64,000 nucleotides of DNA from SMWD01 sp964629475 (lineage in GTDB: Bacteria > Pseudomonadota > Gammaproteobacteria > Steroidobacterales > GCA-2729495), in assembly GCA_964629475.1 (NCBI GenBank), contig CAZVQW010000003.1, forward strand, positions 1-64,000, written 5' to 3'. A program made the position numbers and the translations under genes. This document shows positions 8,812-16,817 of this stretch, piece after piece; the first letter of the stretch is position 1; the number at the start of each line of letters is the position of its first letter. A model generated the notes under the pieces. The model saw only the letters and a list, made by a program, of their open reading frames with translations. It ran no database searches and had not been told where the DNA came from.

Positions 8812-8833
8812 GAGTCGCTGACGGCCGCTCCTA
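8808..8833. repeat. Degenerate REP-like inverted repeat at convergent gene ends
   Basis: A 26-bp element begins GTAGGAGTCGC and ends CGGCCGCTCCTA. Read on the minus strand it starts TAGGAGCGGC, the same opening as the clearer REP pair at 36543-36600. The TAG at its left end is the stop of the 8401 gene, and the TAG at its right end (minus strand, 8831-8833) is the stop of mnmE. It may act as a weak bidirectional terminator. Confidence 0.5.
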
Positions 8834-10192
8834 TTTGCCGATACAGAACGAAGAGAAAATCTCACCAAGCAGATCATCGCTGCTGAATTCGCCGGTGATT
8901 TCCGCCAGGCAATTTTGCACCTGTAACAGTTCCTCAGCCATCAACTCGCCGGCTGCACAATCGAGCAACTGTGCCTTACCGGCCAGAAAATGTTCACGGG
9001 CCAGTCGCAGACTATCGAGGTGGCGCTGACGCGCCGTGATGGTTTCTCCGCCATCCGTTTCATAGCCGATCGTTGCCTTGATGTGCTCACGTAACGCACC
9101 GATTCCGTCGCGTGTCAGAGCGGAGATGTTAATCGTATCGGCGCGTTTCGTATCGCGTCCCGGATGATCACCGGTCAGGTCAATTTTGTTACGGACACGG
9201 GTGAAACCGAGACCGGCCGGCAATTCGCCGTGCAAAGCTGCTTCGTCTGTCGTCGATTCATCAGCCGCATCGATGACGATCAGGGCGTGGTCGGCCGCCG
9301 CGATCTGTTGTCGGGCGCGGCGTATACCTTCCTGTTCAACGAGCCCCTGGCCGTCACGCAGTCCGGCAGTATCAACGATATGCACCGGCAAACCGTCGAT
9401 CTCGATGTGTTCACGCACGATGTCACGCGTCGTACCCGGTATCTCCGTCACGATAGCCGCATCGTAGCCGGCCAGTACATTTAGCAAGGATGACTTACCG
9501 GCGTTTGGCCTGCCGGCAATCACAATCTGAACGCCATCACGCAACAATTGACCTTGCCTGATCGTTTTTTCCAAGTGATCAAATTCAGCCTGCACACCAT
9601 CGAGTCGGCTCAGCAATGCTGCATCGTTCAGGAAATCAATTTCCTCTTCAGGAAAGTCAATCGCTGCCTCGACGTGCATGCGCAGATCCGTAACCTTCGC
9701 ATTCAACGCAAACACCGCCGCTGAGAATCTGCCCTGCAACGATCGCTGCGCCGCCCGCGCTGCTGCTCGCGAACCACTATCGATGAGGTCTGCAATCGCT
9801 TCGGCCTGGCTCAGGTCGAGTTTGTCGTTGATAAATGCGCGGCGCGTAAACTCACCGGGCTCAGCGATGCGTGCCCCGAGCTGCATGACTCGTTCGAGCA
9901 GCATGTCGGTTACGACGGTGCCGCCATGCCCGTGCAACTCCAGTACGTCTTCGCCCGTGAACGAATTCGGCCCCGGAAAATACAAGGCGAGACCCGAGTC
10001 GATGGCTTCTCCGGCCTTATCGGAAAAATTAGTTAGCGTTGCAATCCGCGGTTGTGGCAATGTGTCGATCATGTGTTGCGCAATTGCGCCGACACCCGGT
10101 CCGGAGACCCGTATCACCACGACACCGCCGCGCCCGGCCGGTGTTACGCGGGCTACGATCGTGTCCCCGTCTTTATAGATCGCAGCCGACAT
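8831..10192 (-). CDS. mnmE: tRNA modification GTPase MnmE (TrmE)
   Basis: MnmE is the GTPase and folate-binding partner of MnmG in wobble-uridine modification of tRNA. The 453-residue product has the family order: an N-terminal folate-binding domain (1-118, with GRGGVVVIRVSG), a helical domain, and an embedded G domain with GRPNAGKSS (227-235) and DTAGLRD (274-280). It ends with the conserved catalytic CIGK, whose Cys is needed for modification. It lies 45 bp downstream of yidC in the order rpmH-rnpA-yidC-mnmE. Its stop codon falls in a REP-like repeat. Confidence 0.97.
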   Translation of the reverse strand: MSAAIYKDGDTIVARVTPAGRGGVVVIRVSGPGVGAIAQHMIDTLPQPRIATLTNFSDKAGEAIDSGLALYFPGPNSFTGEDVLELHGHGGTVVTDMLLERVMQLGARIAEPGEFTRRAFINDKLDLSQAEAIADLIDSGSRAAARAAQRSLQGRFSAAVFALNAKVTDLRMHVEAAIDFPEEEIDFLNDAALLSRLDGVQAEFDHLEKTIRQGQLLRDGVQIVIAGRPNAGKSSLLNVLAGYDAAIVTEIPGTTRDIVREHIEIDGLPVHIVDTAGLRDGQGLVEQEGIRRARQQIAAADHALIVIDAADESTTDEAALHGELPAGLGFTRVRNKIDLTGDHPGRDTKRADTINISALTRDGIGALREHIKATIGYETDGGETITARQRHLDSLRLAREHFLAGKAQLLDCAAGELMAEELLQVQNCLAEITGEFSSDDLLGEIFSSFCIGK

Positions 10193-10237
10193 CGATGTAA
10201 CGGTTAGCGATAGCCAAAACCTCGCAACAGGATCCGG

Positions 10238-11926
10238 TCAGTCTGCCCCGAGAACCTTGTTGATACGCCATTGCTGCGCCATGGACAGGACCGAGTTCGT
10301 CAACCAGTACAGCACGAGCCCGGCCGGGAAGAATGCGAACATCGCCGTGAATATGACCGGCAGAAATTGCATGACCTTGGCCTGCATCGGATCGGGCGGT
10401 GGCGGATTCAATTTCTGCTGAAAGAACATGGCGGCGCCCATCAGCAGCGGCAGGATAAAAAACGGATCGCGGGTCGACAGGTCGGTGATCCACAACATGA
10501 ACGGCGCCTGGCGCATCTCGACACTTTCGAGCAGAACCCAGTAGAACGCGATGAAAAACGGGATCTGAATCAACATGGGCCAGCAACCCGCCGCAGGATT
10601 CACTTTTTCACGCTTATACAGATCCATCATCGCACGGCTCAAAGCCTCGCGATCGTCCTTGTGCCGTTCCTGCACCTGCTTCAGGCGCGGGGCAATCTTG
10701 CGCATCTTGGCCATCGACCGACCGCTTTTTTCAGTCAGCTTGTAGAACAACAACTTGATCAGCAGCGTGACGATGACAATCGTCCAGCCCCAGTTACCAA
10801 CAAAATCAAAGACCTTCTGCAGCAGCCAGAACAGCGGCTGAGCCAGTATGGTCAGCTTGCCGTAGTCGACGGTTAACTGCAGACCGTCAGCAACTTCTAC
10901 CAGCTGAGATTGTAATTTCGGGCCGACGAACAGCGTTGATTCAAATGCAATCCGGTCATTGGGTGAAATTGTCGTTGCTTCCGTATCGATCAGGCGAACC
11001 AGCGTATTCTTGCCATCGAAAGTGCCCGTGTATCGTCGGGTCTGCTGAGCAGACGGTACGGCTGCGGCCAGAAAATGATGCTGGATTGAGGCAATCCAGC
11101 CACCGGTAATCGACAGGTCAATCGGCTCCTCGAACAGGTCGTCGGCATCGAGCTTGTCATATTTTTCGCCGTCATAAATGACCGGGCCAACGAATGAGTA
11201 CGTATCGACATCAAACATCGATCGTTCAGGCGGCATGTGACGACGCCGGATCTGTAAATAACTGACGCCAAGATACGGTTCCGTGCCGCCATTTTGAACG
11301 ACCTGGTCCAGTCCAATGGCATAACTGCCACGATTGAACCGATAGATTTTTTGCGCCGTCAGACCGCCTTCGCCCTGCCAGTTCAACGTTACGATGAGCT
11401 GATCCTGACCATCAGCCAGAACATACTCATCCTGGTCCGCTGAAAATGTGCTTAGGTGATTCGGTTCCGCGGCACCGTCCAGGGAACGCACGCCCGAGCC
11501 GAACACAAAAATATTGTCCGGATCCGGCGACAGGAGTTGCACCGGGTCATCCGGATTATCCTTGGTTACCGGATAAACCGATAAACCGGCGGACTGCAGA
11601 TCACCGCCGATCAGATTGATTTCCAGATCCAGCACGTCTGTAAGGACACGAACCATCTTCGTTGCGCCGATCTGAGCCGAACTTTCATCATCGTCGGGTG
11701 CAGATACTTTCCGATCATCGGTTCCTGGTGCAGAAACTTCCGGCAGGCTGGGCAAATCATCCACAGCGGGTAGCGTGCCAGACGGGTCTGATGCCGATTG
11801 GGTAATCGATGGATCACCGGAGGCTATCGCAGACGGCGGCGGTGCATTGTCCTGCTGCCAGGCCTGAAACGACAACCAGAGGAGAACCCCGAGGCCTGCC
11901 CACAAAAAAAGTCGGATGTTATCCAT
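10238..11926 (-). CDS. yidC: Membrane protein insertase YidC
   Basis: YidC inserts and folds inner-membrane proteins, alone or with SecYEG. The 562-residue product has the gram-negative architecture: an N-terminal membrane anchor (about 5-22, IRLFLWAGLGVLLWLSF), a large periplasmic domain (about 60-360), then the conserved five-helix Oxa1/YidC core containing EKVNPAAGCWPMLIQIP and FFPAGLVLYWLTN. The gap to the upstream rnpA stop is only 12 bp. The small yidD gene often found between rnpA and yidC is missing here. Confidence 0.97.
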   Translation of the reverse strand: MDNIRLFLWAGLGVLLWLSFQAWQQDNAPPPSAIASGDPSITQSASDPSGTLPAVDDLPSLPEVSAPGTDDRKVSAPDDDESSAQIGATKMVRVLTDVLDLEINLIGGDLQSAGLSVYPVTKDNPDDPVQLLSPDPDNIFVFGSGVRSLDGAAEPNHLSTFSADQDEYVLADGQDQLIVTLNWQGEGGLTAQKIYRFNRGSYAIGLDQVVQNGGTEPYLGVSYLQIRRRHMPPERSMFDVDTYSFVGPVIYDGEKYDKLDADDLFEEPIDLSITGGWIASIQHHFLAAAVPSAQQTRRYTGTFDGKNTLVRLIDTEATTISPNDRIAFESTLFVGPKLQSQLVEVADGLQLTVDYGKLTILAQPLFWLLQKVFDFVGNWGWTIVIVTLLIKLLFYKLTEKSGRSMAKMRKIAPRLKQVQERHKDDREALSRAMMDLYKREKVNPAAGCWPMLIQIPFFIAFYWVLLESVEMRQAPFMLWITDLSTRDPFFILPLLMGAAMFFQQKLNPPPPDPMQAKVMQFLPVIFTAMFAFFPAGLVLYWLTNSVLSMAQQWRINKVLGAD

Positions 11927-11938
11927 AGTTTGTAGTCA

Positions 11939-12340
11939 CTACGTTCGGTTTGCGCGAGCTACTGCCCGCCAATGTTGTTCCAGGCTCGCAAAAAGGTCAC
12001 GATTTGTGGCCGATTCGGCCTGGTCGCGCGCCATAATAACGATGTCGGCGCCTAATAGCTGACTTTTCGCATGGCGAAAACTATCCCGGATGATTCTTTT
12101 CAGACGGTTTCGGCCTGTGGCGAGCCGCACACGCTTTTTTGCGATAGCAAGCCCGAGACGTGGATAACCGAGAGTATTGCGGCGATACAAAACGGTAAAA
12201 AACTGGTCGCTGGATCTCTCAGCTCGCTTGAAAACACGGTTGAAATCAGCCGCCTGGCTAAGACGATTGGGTCGTGGAAATACCTCACCGTCTATGAACA
12301 GGTCATTGCTCGTTACTACTGACGAATCTGATTCCACCAC
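11939..12340 (-). CDS. rnpA: Ribonuclease P protein component
   Basis: The protein subunit binds the RNase P RNA and helps cut the 5' leader from pre-tRNAs. The 133-residue product has the typical FPRPNRLSQAADFNRVFKRA opening and the RNA-binding signature RNRLKRIIRDSFR near residue 76. The ATG at 12340 gives an N-terminal extension of about 20 residues relative to most RnpA proteins, so an internal start near the FPRPNRL segment is possible. It lies 78 bp downstream of rpmH, as expected. Confidence 0.93.
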   Translation of the reverse strand: MVESDSSVVTSNDLFIDGEVFPRPNRLSQAADFNRVFKRAERSSDQFFTVLYRRNTLGYPRLGLAIAKKRVRLATGRNRLKRIIRDSFRHAKSQLLGADIVIMARDQAESATNRDLFASLEQHWRAVARANRT

Positions 12341-12418
12341 GGGACCGCGATTAAATGTAAACGGGATAATTCACCGACAGGTTGCCGGCAGCCACAACGA
12401 AGTGTCGTGACCTCTGAC

Positions 12419-12553
12419 TCAGCGTGACAGCAGTGCGCGTCCTTTCGCCCGGCGCCGCTTGAGAATCATGCGACCACCGCGAGTGGACATGCGCGCCCTG
12501 AAACCATGCGTGCGCTTACGTTTCAGCTTGCTTGGTTGGTAGGTACGTTTCAT
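12419..12553 (-). CDS. rpmH: 50S ribosomal protein L34
   Basis: A 44-residue, very basic protein read from ATG at 12553: it starts MKRTYQPSKLKRKRTHGFR and ends AKGRALLSR, a full-length match to the L34 family. It heads the rpmH-rnpA-yidC-mnmE cluster and diverges from dnaA with 149 bp between the two starts. Confidence 0.97.
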   Translation of the reverse strand: MKRTYQPSKLKRKRTHGFRARMSTRGGRMILKRRRAKGRALLSR

Positions 12554-12622
12554 GGCTGGCTCGACGAAAAATGAGCGCGAAGATTACGCAGGGCGGCGAG
12601 CCATGTCAATACTATTTACTCC

Positions 12623-12631
12623 TGTGGATAA
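12623..12631 (-). promoter_or_regulatory. DnaA box in the rpmH-dnaA divergent region
   Basis: TGTGGATAA on the plus strand is a perfect TTATCCACA DnaA box on the minus strand. It lies 72 bp before the dnaA start, where it could mediate dnaA autoregulation or contribute to the origin. Confidence 0.7.
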
Positions 12632-12702
12632 CTCCAACTAACCGGTATAAACTTTGTTTCTTAGTTCGATACAACAATAATTTGCTCCTTGGGAATTCTA
12701 AC

Positions 12703-14031
12703 GTGCAGGCCTCCGTCTGGAACCACTGCGTCCGCCAGCTACGCTCCGATTTATCCGAGCAACAGTTCAATACATGGATCAGGCCCTTACAGGCGATCGA
12801 GGATGGCCTGGAGCTCAAACTGCTGGCGCCAAATCAGTTCGTCATCGACTGGATCAACCAGAATTGCATGGACCAGATCATTGCGCTCGCCGGTGAGAAC
12901 GGTGCAGAACAGTTCGCTGTCAGCGTCGAGGTCGGCAGCCGATCCAGCGGCCCGGACATGGCTGCCGCTGCATACAAGCCCGATACTAAACCGTTATCCG
13001 GCGCCTATATCGGCGGTAAGCTGAACTCCGATTACACTTTCAGCCGATTTGTCGAAGGCAAGAGCAATCAGCTGGCGCGCGCGGCGGCCATCCAGGTCGC
13101 TCAAAACCCCGGGCAGGCGTATAACCCGCTGTTTATTTACGGTGGTGTGGGGCTCGGTAAAACCCACCTGATGCAAAGCATCGGCAATCTGATCGTTGAA
13201 CTGCGGCCCAATGCTCAGGTGGCTTATGTGCATTCGGAAAAATTCGTCGGTGATATGGTGACTGCGCTACGACACAACACCATCAATGAATTTAAACAGG
13301 CCTATCGCTCGCTCGATGCGTTATTAATCGATGACATTCAGTTTTTTGCCGGCAAAGAGCGGTCGCAGGAAGAATTATTCCATACTTTCAATACGTTACT
13401 TGAGGGCCAACAGCAGGTTATTTTAACTTGTGACCGTTATCCGAAGGAAGTCAACGGACTGGAGGAACGTCTGAAGTCACGATTTGGCTGGGGTTTGACA
13501 GTCGCTATCGATCCGCCCGAGCTCGAAACGAGTGTCGCAATCCTGATCAGTAAAGCTGCTGCAGATAATATCGATATCCCGGAGGACGTCGCATTTTTCG
13601 TCGCCCAGCGAATCCGGTCGAATGTTCGTGAACTCGAGGGTGCGCTGCGTCGCATCATCGCTACCTCTTCTTTCACCGGCAAACCGATAACTCTTGAGTT
13701 TGCCAAAGACGCTCTCAAGGACCTGCTTGCTTTACAGGACAAGCTTGTCACGATAGATAATATTCAAAAAACAGTCGCTGAATATTTCAAAATTCGTATT
13801 GCAGACCTGTTATCCAAAAGCAGGCGTCGGTCTGTTACACGACCCAGGCAAATCGCAATGAGTCTGGCCAAGGATTTAACGACGCATAGCTTGCCGGAAA
13901 TTGGCGATGCTTTTGGTGGCCGTGATCATACAACTGTTCTGCATGCGTGCCGTAAGGTTGCGGATTTACGCGAGTCTGAAAATCGAATTGCTGAAGATTA
14001 TCAGAATTTGTATAGAACTCTGACCGGCTAA
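12703..14031 (+). CDS. dnaA: Chromosomal replication initiator protein DnaA
   Basis: DnaA binds oriC, melts the AT-rich region and loads DnaB. I use GTG at 12703, which gives a 442-residue protein starting (M)QASVWNHCVRQLRSDL, aligned with the usual DnaA N-terminus (WxxCLxxLxxEL); GGGA lies about 8-10 bases upstream. A frame open further upstream adds residues unlike DnaA. Domain III has Walker A GGVGLGKTHL and Walker B LLIDDIQFF. Domain IV ends with the DNA-binding signature GGRDHTTVLHACRK. It is followed by the probable oriC and dnaN. Confidence 0.97.
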   Translation: MQASVWNHCVRQLRSDLSEQQFNTWIRPLQAIEDGLELKLLAPNQFVIDWINQNCMDQIIALAGENGAEQFAVSVEVGSRSSGPDMAAAAYKPDTKPLSGAYIGGKLNSDYTFSRFVEGKSNQLARAAAIQVAQNPGQAYNPLFIYGGVGLGKTHLMQSIGNLIVELRPNAQVAYVHSEKFVGDMVTALRHNTINEFKQAYRSLDALLIDDIQFFAGKERSQEELFHTFNTLLEGQQQVILTCDRYPKEVNGLEERLKSRFGWGLTVAIDPPELETSVAILISKAAADNIDIPEDVAFFVAQRIRSNVRELEGALRRIIATSSFTGKPITLEFAKDALKDLLALQDKLVTIDNIQKTVAEYFKIRIADLLSKSRRRSVTRPRQIAMSLAKDLTTHSLPEIGDAFGGRDHTTVLHACRKVADLRESENRIAEDYQNLYRTLTG

Positions 14032-14288
14032 GCCTGAATAACTTATGAGTAATTTTGTTTAAGGCTCGTTGAAACTTTGCGGATAAGTTGTGGACAACAA
14101 AAGACTGGAAAACTAGACACAGCTTATCAACAACTCATACGGATTTTAATTAGGTATATGCCCAAGACAGAAAGAACATAAGTTATTGATTAATAACATT
14201 AAAACAGGGTTACTCACTGATAAGGCAGTGCCTAATAATAATAACTATCTTATATATATATTCAGATATTTAATTACAGGAAACACGA
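14032..14288. other. oriC: Probable chromosomal replication origin (oriC) between dnaA and dnaN
   Basis: This 257-bp gene-free, strongly AT-rich region has DnaA-box-like 9-mers: TGTGGACAA at 14089-14097 (TTGTCCACA on the minus strand) and TTATCAACA at 14124-14132. It also has a long A/T tract at about 14232-14278 suited to be the DNA unwinding element. dnaA-dnaN is a classical origin location in Pseudomonas-type chromosomes. The adjacent rpmH-dnaA gap has a further perfect DnaA box, so the functional origin could use either or both. Confidence 0.7.
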
Positions 14289-15389
14289 ATGAACGTCACG
14301 AGCTCAAGGGAATCATTGCTGCGTCCACTCCAGGCAGTCATTGGCGTTGTTGAACGGCGTCAGACCATGCCAATTCTAGCCAATGTGTTATTACAAACGA
14401 AGAATAATCAATTATCGATGACTGCTTCGGATCTGGAGGTAGAGTTAGTTGCTGAAACGGTGGTTGATGATGTTAAGACACAAGGGGAAATAACCGTACC
14501 GGCCCGAAAATTTCTGGATATATGTAGAGCTTTGCCAGATGAATCAACCATCAGGATGCAACTGGATGGTGATCGATTGGTTCTGAAGTCCGGGCGCAGC
14601 AGATTTGTGCTATCGACGCTGCCGGCAAATGATTTTCCGGTTATCGAAAAGATCGATGCGAATCGGGAGATTTCTATTGGTCAGGAAAATTTACTGCGGC
14701 TTCTTGATAAGACACATTTTTCCATGGCGCAGCAGGACGTTCGTTACTATTTGAACGGTTTGTTGATTGAAACCGGGAGGGGTTGTGTGCGCGCTGTGTC
14801 TACGGATGGCCATCGACTGGCTTTGTGTGAGATGAGCGTAGAGGGGAAGTCTGATGCGGCGCAGCAAGTTATAATTCCTCGCAAGGGTGTTCTGGAACTA
14901 CAAAAGCTGCTGGGTGGCGAAGAAGATGTGATGTTGTCTATCGGCACGAATCATATTCGTGCCGCCGTTGGTTCAATTCAGTTTACTTCAAAGCTTATAG
15001 ACGGCCGCTTTCCTGACTACGAAAGAGTTATTCCTAAACCGGAAGGTAATTTATTGGTCATTGATCGAAACACGCTGCGTGGAGCATTGCAGAGAGCAGC
15101 TATTTTATCGAACGAAAAATATCGTGGTGTAAGGTTGGAATTAGCGGATAAATCGTTACGTATTCAGGCAAATAATCCTGATCAGGAAGAAGCACAGGAT
15201 GAACTGGAAGTTGATTACGACGGGATGAGCATGGAAATTGGCTTTAATGTCAATTACTTACTAGATGCGATTGGGGCAGTCGATACGGATGATGTCGAGC
15301 TAGGGTTTGTAGATTCGAATAGCAGTTGCGTTATTAAGTGTCCTGGTGATGTGGATGCTAAGTTTGTTGTGATGCCGATGAGGTTGTAG
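14289..15389 (+). CDS. dnaN: DNA polymerase III beta sliding clamp
   Basis: The beta clamp encircles DNA and tethers polymerase III. The 366-residue product has the standard length and matches the family throughout: RRQTMPILANVLLQ near residue 23, FPDYERVIPKP near 240, and the C-terminus KFVVMPMRL. ATG at 14289 follows ACAGGAAACACGA. It sits between the probable origin and recF; a 320-bp gap with a large inverted repeat separates it from recF. Confidence 0.98.
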   Translation: MNVTSSRESLLRPLQAVIGVVERRQTMPILANVLLQTKNNQLSMTASDLEVELVAETVVDDVKTQGEITVPARKFLDICRALPDESTIRMQLDGDRLVLKSGRSRFVLSTLPANDFPVIEKIDANREISIGQENLLRLLDKTHFSMAQQDVRYYLNGLLIETGRGCVRAVSTDGHRLALCEMSVEGKSDAAQQVIIPRKGVLELQKLLGGEEDVMLSIGTNHIRAAVGSIQFTSKLIDGRFPDYERVIPKPEGNLLVIDRNTLRGALQRAAILSNEKYRGVRLELADKSLRIQANNPDQEEAQDELEVDYDGMSMEIGFNVNYLLDAIGAVDTDDVELGFVDSNSSCVIKCPGDVDAKFVVMPMRL

Positions 15390-15528
15390 GGGTGGCTTTA
15401 AAATTATGCTGGCTTACGGGTGTCGGTTAGCTGTCTGGGAGGCTGAGGTAGAATTTATTTAAAAGAACCCGCAGGGTTCGGGGTTTAGTTGCGATTCAAT
15501 GTTTTCTCTCCTGGTCTTTCCCTGAACC

Positions 15529-15642
15529 GGTTTTTTCCCGTCGGGTACCCCTCTGAAACGCCGCTATCCCTGTTTATTCCTGATTCAAAGGACCATGTGT
15601 CGCGCCTGAATGTTTCCGAGGGGTACCCGACGGGAAAAAACC
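15529..15642. repeat. 31-bp inverted repeat element between dnaN and recF
   Basis: The arms at 15529-15559 and 15612-15642 are reverse complements with one mismatch and share the core GGGTACCCGACGGGAAAAAA on the right. A 52-bp spacer lies between them. The element occupies the middle of the 320-bp dnaN-recF gap, where no gene is seen. It could be a non-autonomous mobile element of REPIN or MITE type, or a transcript hairpin. No target duplication was recognised. Confidence 0.7.
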
Positions 15643-15709
15643 TAGACACCTTTGTGGAACCATGATGGATATTCTGTTCATGTACTGCGTTATTAGCAGG
15701 GCGGATTAA

Positions 15710-16789
15710 ATGAGTTCTGACGCCGGTCTTCGATTATTGCGGGTGCAATATCTGCGCTGTCTTGATTCTGTTGAGCTTGAGGCCGATTCTGCTCGAAATA
15801 TTATTGTTGGGGAGAATGGGGCGGGTAAAACCAGCATCCTGGAAGCAATTTATTTTCTTGGCAGGGGAAAATCCTTCCGCCCTGGGCAAACGTCGGCTCT
15901 GATTCAAACGGATCAGGAGACATTCACAATTTTTGGTGAGGTCGGGGAGGGAGCGGACCTGCACAGACTGGGAATCAGCCATGGGCGAGCGGGGCTGGAG
16001 GCACACTGTGATGGTCAGGCGAATGCGAGACTTGCTGATCTGGCAGCTGCATTGCCCGTGCAGATTATCGATCCGGAGGTACATCAACTGATCCAGGGAG
16101 GGCCGAAGGGTCGGCGTGAGTTCATCGATTGGGGTGTGTTTCACGTGAAACAAGACTTTTTGGGTGCGTGGCGGCGGTATCGTCGTGCCTTGCAGCAACG
16201 CAACGCGGCATTGAAACAGGGGTCACCAAAACGAGCAGTTTCAGCATGGGATGCTGAGTTAATAGAATCCGGACAGGAGATCGATGCAGCTCGAAGGCAG
16301 TATGTAAGTCACTATTTGCCGGTATTATCGTCTATTAGCGACGTTTTGTTGCAAAAAGTGTCTAATTGTAACTATCTACAGGGTTGGCCAGACGGTGAGT
16401 CTTTTTCCGATGCGCTAGCTGCAAGTTGGGATCGGGATTGTGCCTTTGGTGCAACTCAGGTCGGGCCGCATCGTGCCGAATTACGCATTGAGGCCGATGA
16501 ACGGGCGGCGCGGAATCGTTTGTCGCGCGGGCAACAAAAATTGCTGTCGATTGCTTTGGTTCTGGCGCAGAGTATTTTTGTATCTCGAACGTTGGATCGT
16601 AAAGTCACATTGCTGATCGATGAGCCGGCTGCTGAGCTTGATGAGAATCATCTGCGTAGATTAATTGAAATCCTGGATTGCCGGGAACTGCAGTTGTTTA
16701 TCTCGACTCTGGATCTCGATTCTCTACCGGTGACCGGGTCGGGGCGCACGTTCCACGTGGAACGTGGTCGGGTGTCTACTCTGATATAA
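15710..16789 (+). CDS. recF: DNA replication and repair protein RecF
   Basis: RecF is an SMC-like ATPase that, with RecO and RecR, loads RecA at gaps. The 359-residue product has Walker A GENGAGKTS near residue 34, the ABC-type signature LSRGQQKLLSIAL near 265 and Walker B LLIDEPAAELDE near 304, in the expected order. It lies between dnaN and gyrB. Two long palindromes that look like ParB-binding parS sites fall within its coding sequence (16137 and 16748). Confidence 0.97.
   Translation: MSSDAGLRLLRVQYLRCLDSVELEADSARNIIVGENGAGKTSILEAIYFLGRGKSFRPGQTSALIQTDQETFTIFGEVGEGADLHRLGISHGRAGLEAHCDGQANARLADLAAALPVQIIDPEVHQLIQGGPKGRREFIDWGVFHVKQDFLGAWRRYRRALQQRNAALKQGSPKRAVSAWDAELIESGQEIDAARRQYVSHYLPVLSSISDVLLQKVSNCNYLQGWPDGESFSDALAASWDRDCAFGATQVGPHRAELRIEADERAARNRLSRGQQKLLSIALVLAQSIFVSRTLDRKVTLLIDEPAAELDENHLRRLIEILDCRELQLFISTLDLDSLPVTGSGRTFHVERGRVSTLI
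16137..16152. promoter_or_regulatory. parS: parS site (ParB/Spo0J-binding), perfect consensus
   Basis: TGTTTCACGTGAAACA is a perfect 16-bp palindrome identical to the well-known bacterial parS consensus (TGTTNCACGTGAAACA). It lies inside recF, about 2 kb from the probable oriC, as is typical for chromosome partition sites. parA and parB are not in this window. Confidence 0.88.
16748..16765. promoter_or_regulatory. parS: Second parS-like site
   Basis: ACGTTCCACGTGGAACGT is an 18-bp perfect palindrome whose core GTTCCACGTGGAAC matches the Pseudomonas-type parS half-sites; the flanking T/A of the consensus is C/G here. It lies near the 3' end of recF, about 600 bp from the first site. Confidence 0.75.
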
Positions 16790-16817
16790 TTGATCGGTTC
16801 GCGTCCCGGGAAAAATA

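Noticed and set aside
12532..12702. A longer DnaA beginning at 12532
   Set aside because: The extra 57 residues do not resemble DnaA and would run through the rpmH start and a DnaA box.
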